A program made the position numbers and the translations under genes. A DNA stretch of 64,000 nt from Nitrospira sp. (lineage in GTDB: Bacteria; Nitrospirota; Nitrospiria; Nitrospirales; Nitrospiraceae). Each line of letters opens with the position of its first letter. The first letter of the stretch is position 1. Below, one piece after another: positions 50,841 through 59,843 of this stretch. The stretch is from contig BQWY01000001.1 of NCBI GenBank assembly GCA_036984305.1, positions 1,571,501 to 1,635,500 on the forward strand, given 5' to 3'. The notes beneath the pieces are model-generated. The model searched no databases, had not been told where the DNA came from, and was given only the letters and a program-made list of their open reading frames with translations.

Positions 50841-51299
50841 ATGAGGCAGCACACTCTCTCGCATGTGTCCCTTTGTGTTGCGGGCCATGGGGTCGGTCCA
50901 CTCAGCCCCCACCGCGTGCGATACGTTCGTCTGGTCCTCCTGGGGGAGGCTCTCGTGTGTCTGTTGGCTTCGGTGATCCATACCCGCCTAGTTGTTGCCG
51001 GAGTGGAGATCGGCCGAGGTGATTTGGGAGGGATGATGCCGGCCGGTTTCCTCTTCGTCGGGGTCTTAGTGAGCGCCGCGCATCCGCTATGGACTCGGCC
51101 GGCCGCCGTGACAGTTCAAAGCCTCGCGGTGCTGAGCGCACTCATGACCGGTATCATCCTCATGACCGAGGTAGGCTCTGCGACCTTCCCACACTGGCTC
51201 TATCACCTTGTCCTCATCCTCATGCTGCTCCGGGGCCTGACGGCTGTCAAAGAGGGGCCATCCAAACCGGTGCTCTTGCAACTCCACTGGAGGGGATAG
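50841..51299 (+). CDS. Hypothetical four-TM membrane protein
   Basis: A 152-residue protein with about four hydrophobic helices and no known motif. The ribosome site (GGAGG at 50821-50825) is 15 nt away, longer than usual, so the start may differ. The preceding terminator suggests conditional transcription. Confidence 0.6.
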   Translation: MRQHTLSHVSLCVAGHGVGPLSPHRVRYVRLVLLGEALVCLLASVIHTRLVVAGVEIGRGDLGGMMPAGFLFVGVLVSAAHPLWTRPAAVTVQSLAVLSALMTGIILMTEVGSATFPHWLYHLVLILMLLRGLTAVKEGPSKPVLLQLHWRG

Positions 51300-51680
51300 G
51301 GTTTCGCACTCACAACTCTCTTCTCGGACGGCTGCAGAGGCGATGACCGTTGAGAATGGTACGAGCTTCTCCCTCAGGCGACAGGTGATGGAAGCGGATT
51401 GCCGCGACTTCGACAACAATCTCACCGTGACTTGCTGACCTTGTCTCGTCTTCTCTCTTCGAAGAGGGCGGTAGCACGGATCAGCGCGCCCTTCACGAAG
51501 ATCCGACCGGCCGTTCTCGCCAGGGATGGCCCCCCTTGTCTCGCCTAGTGCATTACCTAGGTCGTGCCCTCCCGCCAGATGTGTATGATCCGTCCAATCC
51601 AAGCTGATCCCAGATGTTGATTGCGTGTAGCGACCGGGCTTCAACTCATCGAAGCCTAGTCCGAAAGGAGCGTGTGGTAT
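51300..51680. other. About 380 bp without a recognised gene
   Basis: No supported coding region or RNA. The ribosome site AAAGGAG of the next gene lies at its end. Confidence 0.4.
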
Positions 51681-52274
51681 ATGGATACGTCGACTAATTC
51701 GTTGTCGGTCGAATCCGAGTCGAGTCCGGAACGGATCTTGTCCTCTCCATCACGGGCGGATCACGTGAAGTCTGGGCCTTCCGTTGAAGTACAAGCACCG
51801 GAGCTCGCCGAATTTGTTCGCTGGCATGCTGGTTGGGATCTCATCGAGATCAAACCGTGGCCCGATTCCTGTTCCAACATGCCGCTGTTGCTGCACGACG
51901 TGATCTGGGATACATCGCAACGCGCCCTTGTCGTCCAAACTTTTCAGGGCGCGTGTTCCGACTCGATGGTACGCCTGGGCTTTCGAGTCGAAGACGTGAT
52001 GACGGTTCGCGTGGGTAGCGCGTATGCCAGGCCTGAGCGGTGCCTGTACGTACGAACGAGACAGGGTCGATTGGTGACGCTTCGCGTGCGCTTCAGCCTG
52101 ACGCGGAAAGCGGATTATCATGCCGCGTGGAGGCGCCTCGAGACAATTGTGGATGAAACGGTGAACGATGGTGCGGAGATTGGTTCACCCGTGGCGGAAA
52201 GCCGGGATCTCCCACCTGTGATTGGGACATCCGCCGATTGCACGCTCGGGAGCGCGCAGTCGGCGGTATCCTAG
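51681..52274 (+). CDS. Hypothetical protein
   Basis: A 197-residue protein with a disordered Ser-rich start and end, and a central folded part (FVRWHAGWDLIEIKPW, LVVQTFQGACSDSMVRLGFRVEDVM, RLVTLRVRFSL). No signal peptide or known domain. ATG 51681 follows AAGGAG with 11-nt spacing. Function unknown. Confidence 0.62.
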   Translation: MDTSTNSLSVESESSPERILSSPSRADHVKSGPSVEVQAPELAEFVRWHAGWDLIEIKPWPDSCSNMPLLLHDVIWDTSQRALVVQTFQGACSDSMVRLGFRVEDVMTVRVGSAYARPERCLYVRTRQGRLVTLRVRFSLTRKADYHAAWRRLETIVDETVNDGAEIGSPVAESRDLPPVIGTSADCTLGSAQSAVS

Positions 52275-52282
52275 GACCCGTC

Positions 52283-52648
52283 CTACCAATACGGTTTATA
52301 GCCGTAGTACTGATGAATGGCTTCGGCCCAGGTCAGGTCGGCCATGTCGGGCCACTGTTCCGGATCGAATCCCGGGGCGCGTTCAAGCCGCTCCCGAGGC
52401 ACGTGAAGAATGAACATCGACGCATTGTCCGCTGACGCCAGTGTAAGCGCGTCCCACGGTATCGCAAAAAGCTTATCGCCGAATCCGAGAAATCCTCCGA
52501 AGGATAACACCGCATAGGCAATCTTGCCGTGACGAAGGTCCAGCATGAGATCCTTGATCTCCCCCAGATCTTCGCCGGCCGCATTTTGAACGGCCATCCC
52601 AATGAGCGTATCTGCCGACATGACTTTCGTGGGCGAGAGTGTTGACAT
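52283..52648 (-). CDS. PRC-barrel domain protein
   Basis: A 121-residue PRC-barrel protein: SADTLIGMAVQNAAGEDLGEIKDLMLDLRHGKIAYAVLSFGGFLGFGDKLFAIPW, then ADLTWAEAIHQYYGY. Such domains occur in stress and photosynthesis proteins. RBS CAAGGAGGC precedes ATG 52648. Co-directional with the hemerythrin-domain gene. Confidence 0.9.
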   Translation of the reverse strand: MSTLSPTKVMSADTLIGMAVQNAAGEDLGEIKDLMLDLRHGKIAYAVLSFGGFLGFGDKLFAIPWDALTLASADNASMFILHVPRERLERAPGFDPEQWPDMADLTWAEAIHQYYGYKPYW

Positions 52649-52722
52649 CAGCGCCTCCTTGAATATCCTGCCATAGGGCCGGGCTGCCTGGCCCGGGGCA
52701 GGTGAGAGTGTTGCGTCCTCCG

Positions 52723-53208
52723 TTAACCCTTCGATCGTCGACCGTGCGATTCGAGTTGCGCCCGCTTTTTCTCCACCTTCGCGGATAACGCCTCCCAGTC
52801 GAGATCGAGGCCCTCGACCTCGGGAAACAAGGAGCCTTCCTCTTCTCTAATGTGATGCTTCACATTTTCGACCAAAACCATGAATTTCGCGTCTCGCCGG
52901 CCCTGCTTCGCTCGTGACCCTTTCAACTCTTTGATGAGGAGGTGCACGACGTGATGTTCCTCGAAGGCCTCATCAATCATGTCCTCTTCTTTGAGATGTT
53001 CCCGAAAGGCTGGATACAGAATCCTCTCTTCGAGTTGCGCGTGCACTTCCAATTCCTGCAAGGCTGTTTTGATGATCGTGGCCCGCTCCTCGGCATCTTC
53101 AGCGTGTTCGAACTGATCGAACAGCTCCTTGACCTTTGCGTGGTCGTTTTTCAGCTTGCCCAGCACATCAACGGCCAACTCAACCGTGGCTGCCGCTCGT
53201 GGACCCAT
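52723..53208 (-). CDS. Hemerythrin-domain protein
   Basis: A 161-residue protein with hemerythrin HHE-type ligands: LKNDHAKVKELFDQFEH, VHAQLEERILYPAF, EEHHVVHLLIKEL and KHHIREEEGSLFPEVE. The His/Glu pattern fits a di-iron site for O2 or NO sensing or iron handling. RBS AAAGGAGAG precedes ATG 53208. Next to the PRC-barrel gene. Confidence 0.9.
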   Translation of the reverse strand: MGPRAAATVELAVDVLGKLKNDHAKVKELFDQFEHAEDAEERATIIKTALQELEVHAQLEERILYPAFREHLKEEDMIDEAFEEHHVVHLLIKELKGSRAKQGRRDAKFMVLVENVKHHIREEEGSLFPEVEGLDLDWEALSAKVEKKRAQLESHGRRSKG

Positions 53209-53960
53209 GTGACTCTCCTTTGTGAGTGACGTGCGTGATGGAACTCGGATCCTGCGACTACCGTGTCGGCATGGCCGCCGGAGGTTGTCGACTGGATCCC
53301 TCTGCGCGGGCTGGTTGCCCCTTCATGTACCGACTGCACCCTCCGTTCCCTGGAATGCTCAGCCGGTATGGCTGGAGTGTGTCGTCGATACAAGACCCTA
53401 TCGTGCTCTCATTCAGCTTCGCCTTGGGTTCGATTTGCCACCATTGACAATGCATGCACAGACCCCATGTCTGATGTATGGACGTTGCCATCGGTCCTGG
53501 TCTCCTTTCTGACGTTCCGAAGGTCTCCTGAAATCTGGAGGCATGCTAATTGTTCCTCGCGCTTATGTGGACTGGGAGATAACCTAAAAAATTGGTCTCG
53601 TTCCACAAGGATCCTGGGTAGTGAGCTGGGTACGTCAGGACGGACAGATACAATCACCGGTGCGATTCACGACGCATGCAGGGTCCGGCCTGCCGTGACG
53701 GGGTAGTCAAGCGATTCCCCGGACATCGTCATCCAAGAATGGTAGTGGGGTTCATGCCAGCGCGAAGCCACTCGATGGGTCAGGCGGTAGGGGTACGGGA
53801 AGTGATCGTGCGTAGACGTGAAAAATAGTGGCACAGTTCGGCAGGGTGGAGTAAGCGCGAGAAGTTGTATCGGATGGCGAACCGATCCGACGTCGCCGAC
53901 ATCGGTCGATGGGAGTCACCCACTCGGTGTGGTCTGCGAGTGACTCCCATTCGGCGGCTG
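53209..53960. other. About 750 bp without a recognised gene
   Basis: The longest gap in the window. Frames on the plus strand (for example 53263-53706) lack a ribosome site and protein-like composition. Its end carries an inverted repeat (53909-53950). Confidence 0.4.
53909..53950. repeat. 11-bp inverted repeat after the BON gene
   Basis: ATGGGAGTCAC (53909-53919) and GTGACTCCCAT (53940-53950) are perfectly complementary around a 20-nt loop with an additional TCG/CGA pairing. It lies just beyond the stop of the minus-strand BON gene and may act as a transcription terminator, but lacks a U-run. Confidence 0.5.
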
Positions 53961-54287
53961 CTAATTCGATCTCATCGTGGGAGGGCTACTCTGGACCTGG
54001 AGATTGTTGTTGACCCGTTTCACCCCATCAACGTTCTTCGCGATCCTCGCGACGCGATCCTTGTCTTCCGTCGATTTCACAATCCCATTGAGGGTCACCA
54101 CGCCTCTTTCCGTGTCCACATCGATGCGTGTGAAGTTGGACATCTTATCTGCGGTCAGCTGTCCCTGGATGGCGGCGGTAATATTGGCGTCGTTGACCGT
54201 TTGCCCCATGGTTTTTCCCGTCGTGGACTGACACCCCACCACTCCTAGGAGGGCGATGCCGGCAAACAATCCGAAGAGCGTTCTCAT
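53961..54287 (-). CDS. BON-domain lipoprotein
   Basis: A 108-residue lipoprotein: signal peptide with lipobox VVGCQS and one BON domain (INDANITAAIQGQLTADK, DVDTERGVVTLNGIV, RVNNNLQV) at residues about 30-105. BON domains bind phospholipid and are found in osmotic-shock proteins such as OsmY. RBS AAAGGAG precedes ATG 54287. Confidence 0.87.
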   Translation of the reverse strand: MRTLFGLFAGIALLGVVGCQSTTGKTMGQTVNDANITAAIQGQLTADKMSNFTRIDVDTERGVVTLNGIVKSTEDKDRVARIAKNVDGVKRVNNNLQVQSSPPTMRSN

Positions 54288-54478
54288 AGCGGACTCCTTT
54301 CCTCTGTGTGTGGGTGGTACCGAGATTCCATACCGGTCTCTGCCGTCTGTCGGCATGGACCGCCACGGCCGTGCGATGTCGTCATGCATGGATCCGCACC
54401 GGACGGAACCGAAGTTCCCTGACGTTCACGCCTGGTTCACGTGGTTCGATCCTGAAGGGGGAGTCCCCAGCCATGACG

Positions 54479-54766
54479 CTAGCGGGCTCGCTGAGCTGCT
54501 TCTTCCGCATATCGCCTGGTGGTTTTCGCGGTTTCCCGCACCGCTTCTGCTCCCCGCTCCGCGTAGGCTTGGCCCTGTTCGACGGCCGTATCCCAGGCGG
54601 CCATTCCTTTTTCGGCAAGATCGTCCAATTCGTCCTTTGCATCCGCCGCATACTGGCGGAGACTGCGTCGAAATTGCGCCCCCGTTTGGGGTGCGAAGAG
54701 AAAGGCGACTCCCGCTCCAATGAGCAGGCCGGCAACGAATGATGACCAGTGGTTGTGTTCGTCCAT
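54479..54766 (-). CDS. YtxH-domain protein
   Basis: A 95-residue protein beginning with a transmembrane helix (SSFVAGLLIGAGVAFLFAPQTGAQFRR, the YtxH motif) and then a long charged helix (AADAKDELDDLAEKGMAAWD). General-stress protein of the YtxH type. AAGGAG precedes ATG 54766. The gene upstream (BON) is also a stress protein. Confidence 0.88.
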   Translation of the reverse strand: MDEHNHWSSFVAGLLIGAGVAFLFAPQTGAQFRRSLRQYAADAKDELDDLAEKGMAAWDTAVEQGQAYAERGAEAVRETAKTTRRYAEEAAQRAR

Positions 54767-55125
54767 TGGGCACTCCTTGGCTAAAGGGGACACAGTGTGG
54801 GTGGTTCAGTGCAAACTAAATGATGCGACAGTGGATTCGTCCTGCCGGTTACCTTTATCATGTCATGGGTGATGACGGACTAGCGCGATTCCTAGTTTTG
54901 TCCGGTTGGTAACCTGGCCCTGTAGACGAAAGCCCATCCAGTATGGGTTTGCACGTTCGAGAACCCCAAAGGCGCGCCATTTCGTCGGGTTCTCGTCGCT
55001 TTCGCACGCACAGGGTGGCGGGTGTGTGCCGCTCGCTTGACTTTGGATGCCGTGAGAGCAGAAACTATTTCTCACAGTCGGCCGCAAGAGCCACAACAAT
55101 ATCTCGTTCCTGAGGAGGGTGAACT
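54767..55125. other. About 360 bp upstream of the response regulator
   Basis: Spacer between divergent genes. Contains GGTTACC and GGTAACC sequences about 60 bp apart and a ribosome site GAGGAGGG just before 55126. No gene recognised. Confidence 0.4.
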
Positions 55126-55803
55126 ATGAGGCCGCGGATCTTAATTGCGGACGATCATGTGCTGGTCGCCCAGGGGATCCAGAAACTTCTCGAGTCGGAT
55201 GTCGAGGTCATTCGCCTGGTGTCCGATGGGCGTGCGCTCATCCGGGCCGTCGAAGAGACCCAACCGGACTTGGTGGTTGTCGATATCTCCTTGCCGCTCC
55301 TCAATGGGTTGGATGCCGCTCGTCAAATCAAGCAGGCACAACCAAAGACGAAAATTCTGATGCTGACGATGCATGCCGACAAAGCATTTGTGGTCGAGGC
55401 TTTTCAGGTCGGCGTCGCGGGCTACGTGCTGAAGCAATCGTTGTCCAATGAACTCCAGCAGGCGGTTCGTGAGGTGTTAAAGGGTAATACGTATATATCC
55501 CCGACGGTGGCCCATGGTCTGGTGGAGCACATGAACAAACCCACCGGATCCGAACCAGGCACCAACTCGAAGGGATTCGACCATTCGTTGAGTCCGCGGC
55601 AAAGGGAAGTCCTGCAACTCGTCGCAGAAGGGCGTTCGACGAAGGAGATCGCGTCCATTCTGAATGTGTCGACCAAGACGGTCGAATTCCATCGTACTCG
55701 CATCATGAAGGAGCTGGGTCTCAAAACTCGCCCGGAGTTGACGAAGTATGCGATTGCGAATGGGATTATTACGGTCGAGGGCGTCGTGCCGTCACCCGTC
55801 TAA
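55126..55803 (+). CDS. NarL/FixJ-type response regulator (1)
   Basis: A 225-residue regulator: receiver domain with ILIADDHVLVAQG, phospho-acceptor Asp in LVVVDISLP (about residue 53), and the conserved Lys at YVLKQS, then a LuxR-type HTH (SPRQREVLQLVAEGRSTKEIA, VSTKTVEFHRTRIM). No histidine kinase is nearby, so it is an orphan. GAGGAGGG precedes ATG 55126. Confidence 0.95.
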   Translation: MRPRILIADDHVLVAQGIQKLLESDVEVIRLVSDGRALIRAVEETQPDLVVVDISLPLLNGLDAARQIKQAQPKTKILMLTMHADKAFVVEAFQVGVAGYVLKQSLSNELQQAVREVLKGNTYISPTVAHGLVEHMNKPTGSEPGTNSKGFDHSLSPRQREVLQLVAEGRSTKEIASILNVSTKTVEFHRTRIMKELGLKTRPELTKYAIANGIITVEGVVPSPV

Positions 55804-55913
55804 GCCTATTTCACTGACATGCCCGCCCGGGCATCTTGCTCACCGGCATGGCGCGTGCGTTCACGAGCACGCGGAGCGGACTCACTTTCTTATGGATTCA
55901 GCTGTGTTCAGTG

Positions 55914-56564
55914 CTAACTGAGCGACGTCAGTCCGTGGGTCAAGGCGAATTTTGTGAGGTCGCTGGGGGAACGAACGCCGATTTTCTTGTAGATGCTGGC
56001 CTTGTGGAATTCGACCGTTTTGGGAGAGATTTTTAGCGTTTCGGCAATGACCTTCGTCGAGTCACCTCGCGATAAAAGCCGCAGAATCTGTTTTTGCCGT
56101 TCAGTCAACTGAACGGTGAAGCCTCCCGGTTTCGTCCAGGGGTATTCGACCGACTCCCTGACTTCCCCGATAATACCTGGAGACAGGTACCGATCGTTGC
56201 GCAGCACAGCCCTGACCGCCTGAACAAGATCCGACGCGGCGGATTGTTTCAACACGTACCCCTTGGCTCCGGCCCGGAACGCTTCGCTGATGTGGATCGG
56301 TTCTGCAAGCATGGTGACGAAAATGATGCGAACGTCCGGTGAAGCCGCTTTCAGTTTTCGTGCGATCACAAAGCCATCATCGGGGGGCATGACCGCATCG
56401 AGCAATACCACGTCAGGGCGAACCGACTGAAATTGACGGAAAAGCTCATCCCCGTTGCTGGCCGTGCCCAGCACTTCGAAGTCCGCCTCCAGCAATTGGC
56501 GCAATCCTTCGGACACAAGAGGATGATCGTCCGCAATCAGGACCGTTGGCTTAAGAATGGACAT
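55914..56564 (-). CDS. NarL/FixJ-type response regulator (2)
   Basis: A 216-residue paralogue of its convergent neighbour: IADDHPLVSEGLRQLLEADF, Asp in VVLLDAVMPPDDG (about residue 55), Lys in YVLKQS and a LuxR HTH (TERQKQILRLLSRGDSTKVIA). Also without a neighbouring kinase. Tail-to-tail with regulator 1 across 110 bp. Confidence 0.94.
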   Translation of the reverse strand: MSILKPTVLIADDHPLVSEGLRQLLEADFEVLGTASNGDELFRQFQSVRPDVVLLDAVMPPDDGFVIARKLKAASPDVRIIFVTMLAEPIHISEAFRAGAKGYVLKQSAASDLVQAVRAVLRNDRYLSPGIIGEVRESVEYPWTKPGGFTVQLTERQKQILRLLSRGDSTKVIAETLKISPKTVEFHKASIYKKIGVRSPSDLTKFALTHGLTSLS

Positions 56565-57022
56565 GAAAGTCTTGCATCATTCCGTCGGTCGACGTGGGTC
56601 AGAAGGAGATGGCTGTTCGAGTCGACTTCTTAATGGCATCTTAGTGATGCAGATCCCATTCAGAAACCTGGCAGTTGCCCTAGGTCGTCGACTCTCTCAG
56701 CCCCGTCGAACGAAATGGTGCTCCCACCTGCCAGGGTCCTGCCCAGTATTGATAGGGCGCTCAAAGTGCGAAATTGAGCTAGAGGCCATTCGCACTTGAT
56801 ATTGTGCCTGCGAGACAGAGACCTACGCAAGGGGGCGGCAAATGGCCAGAGAGGGTTGATGCGTGGAGAGGCCGCGGCGCAGCCCTCCATAGCGTTGTTT
56901 GGTTTACTTTTTGTTTGAAGTGCGCCCAGCGCCCCAGCGAAGCGCCAAACATTCATGCATGGGCTGCAAGGCATAGGCTGCAAGTATCGCGTAGGCCCAA
57001 AGACGGATGGAGTATTTCATTG
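56565..57022. other. About 460 bp without a recognised gene
   Basis: No supported coding region; upstream region of response regulator 2 and of the proline-rich gene. No clear operator found. Confidence 0.4.
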
Positions 57023-57250
57023 ATGATCCAACAATATCATCGACTCTCTCGGGGTGGTAATTTTCGTGTCGGTGTCGATACTGCATGGCTAGATGAAGCA
57101 TCGATGCCCAATCCCGATCCTGACCCTAATCCGAATCCCTTTCCCGATCCGAGTCCCTTTCCGAGCCCTCAACCTCCGATGCCGCCGCCACAGCCGAATC
57201 CGAATCCTCCAACCCCCCCATCTCCCATTCCAAAAATTCGGCGCGCCTAG
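57023..57250 (+). CDS. Small proline-rich protein
   Basis: About 75 residues. After a short N-terminus (QQYHRLSRGGNFRVGVDTAW) the last 45 residues are almost entirely Pro, Asn, Asp and Ser, ending in KIRRA. GATGGAG precedes ATG 57023 by 10 nt. Low-complexity composition makes the call uncertain; it might be an extracellular or cell-wall peptide. Confidence 0.4.
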   Translation: MIQQYHRLSRGGNFRVGVDTAWLDEASMPNPDPDPNPNPFPDPSPFPSPQPPMPPPQPNPNPPTPPSPIPKIRRA

Positions 57251-57270
57251 AGCCGCCACCGTGCATACTC

Positions 57271-57859
57271 ATGCAAAGCAAGCAAAGTAAAGGAGACCAG
57301 AAACAGGTTCGACCGACCTGGGTCGTATGGCTCGTGCTGGGCGGTCTACTCACGGGGTGCAGCACGATTCCGGTGGCGGAAGGGACGCACAAGGCCTTGC
57401 CGAGGGCCGGCAGTCTGGTTGTCGTCTGGAGCAATCATTCCACGGCGGAACAGGTCGCGATCATGTGGCTCCAGATGTAGGGTGTCCAGGTTTTGGACGC
57501 CCTCCCGGTTGCGCGCAGCCATTCAGAATCCGGAAGCGACGCTGATCACGGGCGACGATCGTGTCCTTCAAGCTGCGGAGAGCCGGGGAGTCGATGAAGC
57601 TATCTTTGTCCGCCTGGCAGGAGACATTCGGGCACCGGCGGTCTTTGTCACGGCCGTATCGCCATCCACCCGTCGCGTCCAATGGATTGGGAATGCCTGG
57701 TACCGCAGTTATGTGTCTCAGCCTTTTCCGGTCCATGTCGTCATGGCCACGTGTCGTGCTCTGGAAGCGGCCTGGCATGATCCAGAGGGCCCTGATTGGG
57801 GCCGCTGCACGAATCCCTCGGAAACGCCGCATCGTGCCACCACGCCGAACGGGGAATGA
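57271..57859 (+). pseudogene. Broken lipoprotein gene (nonsense plus frameshift)
   Basis: The first 69 codons encode a lipoprotein start (LLTGCSTIP) and VVVWSNHSTAEQVAIMWLQM, ending at a TAG (57478-57480). Translation past the stop continues GVQVLDALPVA in the same frame, then the homologous sequence resumes one frame over as LRAAIQNPEATLITGDDR... RVQWIGNAWYRSYV to 57859. A single TAG and one 1-nt shift restore one reading frame of about 195 residues. Sequencing error is an alternative explanation for either lesion. Confidence 0.65.
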
Positions 57860-58470
57860 GCCTCACCGTGACACGATGCAGAGTGTCGATCGTTCTCGTT
57901 GGCCGGATATGGCTGGTGGCGGTCCTGGTAGCGTCCATGCTGAGCTGTACCATCGGTCGGGAGCGAACGAATTCCCCCATGTCCTCTGCGGAGCAACTAC
58001 TCTTGTCGCAAGCAATTGAGCGCGGACTCAAGGACGTGCAGGTCCCACTGCCGGTCGGGACGGCCATCGCGGTCAGCTCCCACGGCTTCACGCCGGATAA
58101 GGAGTTTGCCCGCAATTTGGTGGAGGGATGGCTGCTGGCACATGGATATCGTGTCCTGCCAGCCACAGGTACGCCCATTTCAGTCCGGCTGCTCATCCAT
58201 TCGCTAGGCACCGAGCACGGGGAATCATTCTTCGGCGTGCCGGCGATCACCAGCTATATCATTCCCTTTGCGCTGCCGGAGTTGACGTTCTACGGTGTCA
58301 CCAAACAGAAAGGGGTAGCCCGATACGAGATGAAGTTCACGGACAGCGCATCGGGCCACCTCGTGTTTCAATCGCCGATGTTGGAGGGCACCGTGTTCCT
58401 GGACCACTACACGCTGCTCCTCTGGTTCACCTTTCAGCGCACTGATTTGACACCTCCGCCCTCAGGCTGA
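57856..58470 (+). CDS. Hypothetical lipoprotein
   Basis: A 204-residue protein with signal segment and lipobox LSCTIG (Cys about residue 31). The mature domain contains FARNLVEGWLLAHGYRVLPATG and ESFFGVPAITSYIIPF. Its ATG overlaps the stop of the broken gene (ATGA), so the pair was once translationally coupled. Function unknown. Confidence 0.72.
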   Translation: MSLTVTRCRVSIVLVGRIWLVAVLVASMLSCTIGRERTNSPMSSAEQLLLSQAIERGLKDVQVPLPVGTAIAVSSHGFTPDKEFARNLVEGWLLAHGYRVLPATGTPISVRLLIHSLGTEHGESFFGVPAITSYIIPFALPELTFYGVTKQKGVARYEMKFTDSASGHLVFQSPMLEGTVFLDHYTLLLWFTFQRTDLTPPPSG

Positions 58471-58474
58471 ACCG

Positions 58475-59377
58475 TTATCGCGTATGACCCTTCAATGTCG
58501 CCACGTCCAGTACCTGGTTCTCTGTATCAATCAGCAAGGTGACCTGGTCTCCGGTGCTGAGACGGGACAGTTCCTTGGCTGCAAACGGTCTCACTTCAAA
58601 GGTCTGCTTGTCACCCTCTCGTGTCTTCACCGTGATACGCCCATCTGAGATGCCTGACACGAGCGTTCCGTCGATCCGGGTGTGTGGGGCTTTGGGATTG
58701 GACATCTGCTTATATTGATGTTTGACTTGCTCGAGCGCCTTCATGTCACCGAACGTCACATCAATCACCTGGTTGGCCTCATCCAACAGAAATACGGCCG
58801 GCACGGATACCGGCAACGCCGCCACTTTACTCCGCATAAGCGGACGCACCGCATACGTCGCTGAACCGTCGTCGTCTCGCTCGATGACGACTCGCTCCTG
58901 CCCGACTTTCATCTGTTCGGCCACCTTCCCGGTGAGAATGTGGTGCTCCCCCTTCGCCGTTCCCAAGGGATGAAAGTCGACCAGGACTTGCTGATCGTTG
59001 AAGACCATCCGGACCGCATCGCCGGGCTTGAATTCCATTCCTCGTTCCCGGGCTCGATCGAGCGGAAGATATCGGGGTTGGAGAGAGTCAGGGTACCGCA
59101 CCTCGATCTGTTGCCCTCGCACAGCAATGACGGTGCCGACGACGACACGATCTCCGGCCAAAAGTTGTTGCTGATCTCGTAACTGCACACTGCGGGCGGC
59201 TCCTATTTCACCACCGCCTTGTGTCTCTGCTGCGCGAACCGCGGTCGCACCGGAGATCGTCATGCCTAACAGGGCGCTCAGGGCGATACCGCATGTCAGA
59301 TTAGGCGGCTGGCCTGCCTTGCCTGTATGGGTGCGACCGATGGATGTGGAGAACGAACGATCTTTGTCGATTGGCAT
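58475..59377 (-). CDS. Secreted protein with three SH3/OB-like repeats
   Basis: A 300-residue protein with an N-terminal signal (ending AVRAAET) and three related units: VVGTVIAVRGQQIEVRYPDS (about 77-135), LTGKVAEQMKVGQERVVIE (about 145-215) and DGTLVSGISDGRITVKTREG (about 235-298). Each ends in a LLID/VDVxF-type strand with a Val/Asp core. The same unit occurs alone in the 36529 protein. Likely a periplasmic binding or scaffold protein. Convergent with the lipoprotein at 57856. Confidence 0.78.
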   Translation of the reverse strand: MPIDKDRSFSTSIGRTHTGKAGQPPNLTCGIALSALLGMTISGATAVRAAETQGGGEIGAARSVQLRDQQQLLAGDRVVVGTVIAVRGQQIEVRYPDSLQPRYLPLDRARERGMEFKPGDAVRMVFNDQQVLVDFHPLGTAKGEHHILTGKVAEQMKVGQERVVIERDDDGSATYAVRPLMRSKVAALPVSVPAVFLLDEANQVIDVTFGDMKALEQVKHQYKQMSNPKAPHTRIDGTLVSGISDGRITVKTREGDKQTFEVRPFAAKELSRLSTGDQVTLLIDTENQVLDVATLKGHTR

Positions 59378-59843
59378 AGCATCCTCCCTCGCTTGAAGTA
59401 CCGCATAAATGAATCAGATGCACGGTGGCGCCTTCTACCTGCTCATGCGACCGGCACGCGCCGGTAATCCTCTGCCGGTTCCATGACCGATGACCTGTCC
59501 AGCGGACCGAGTCTCTCAGGCGACTGACCATCATCTTTCTAAATCATCTTTCTCACCATCCTGCGACCCCTCACTTCATGGCACTCGGAATTACCCCTGA
59601 TACACTCGTTCGCCGCGACGAGGCTTCTGGGGCTTTTACCAGGCTTCGACCACGTAGAATTTGGTTAGGGTGAGAGCTGCTCGTCTGTGTGCTTTCATCT
59701 GCAGCCCAGCGAATGGTCGTTGACATGATCGCCATGGTTGCACTGTGGAGTGATCCGAATAAAACGCATTGAAGCTGGATGCTTTACGCGACGGGGTACG
59801 AATTCACGGAGTGCATGAAACGATCGTGAGGAAACCAAGCGAG
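59378..59843. other. About 470 bp without a recognised gene
   Basis: Spacer between divergent genes; no supported coding region or RNA gene. An upstream TTG at 59769 is in frame with the next gene. Confidence 0.4.

Noticed and set aside
51087-51644. 185-codon minus-strand frame
   Set aside because: Partly antisense to a membrane protein gene; no ribosome site and no domain.
53263-53706. 147-codon plus-strand frame in the 750-bp gap
   Set aside because: No ribosome site, Cys/Ser/Arg-rich composition without pattern, and overlapping frames look equally plausible.
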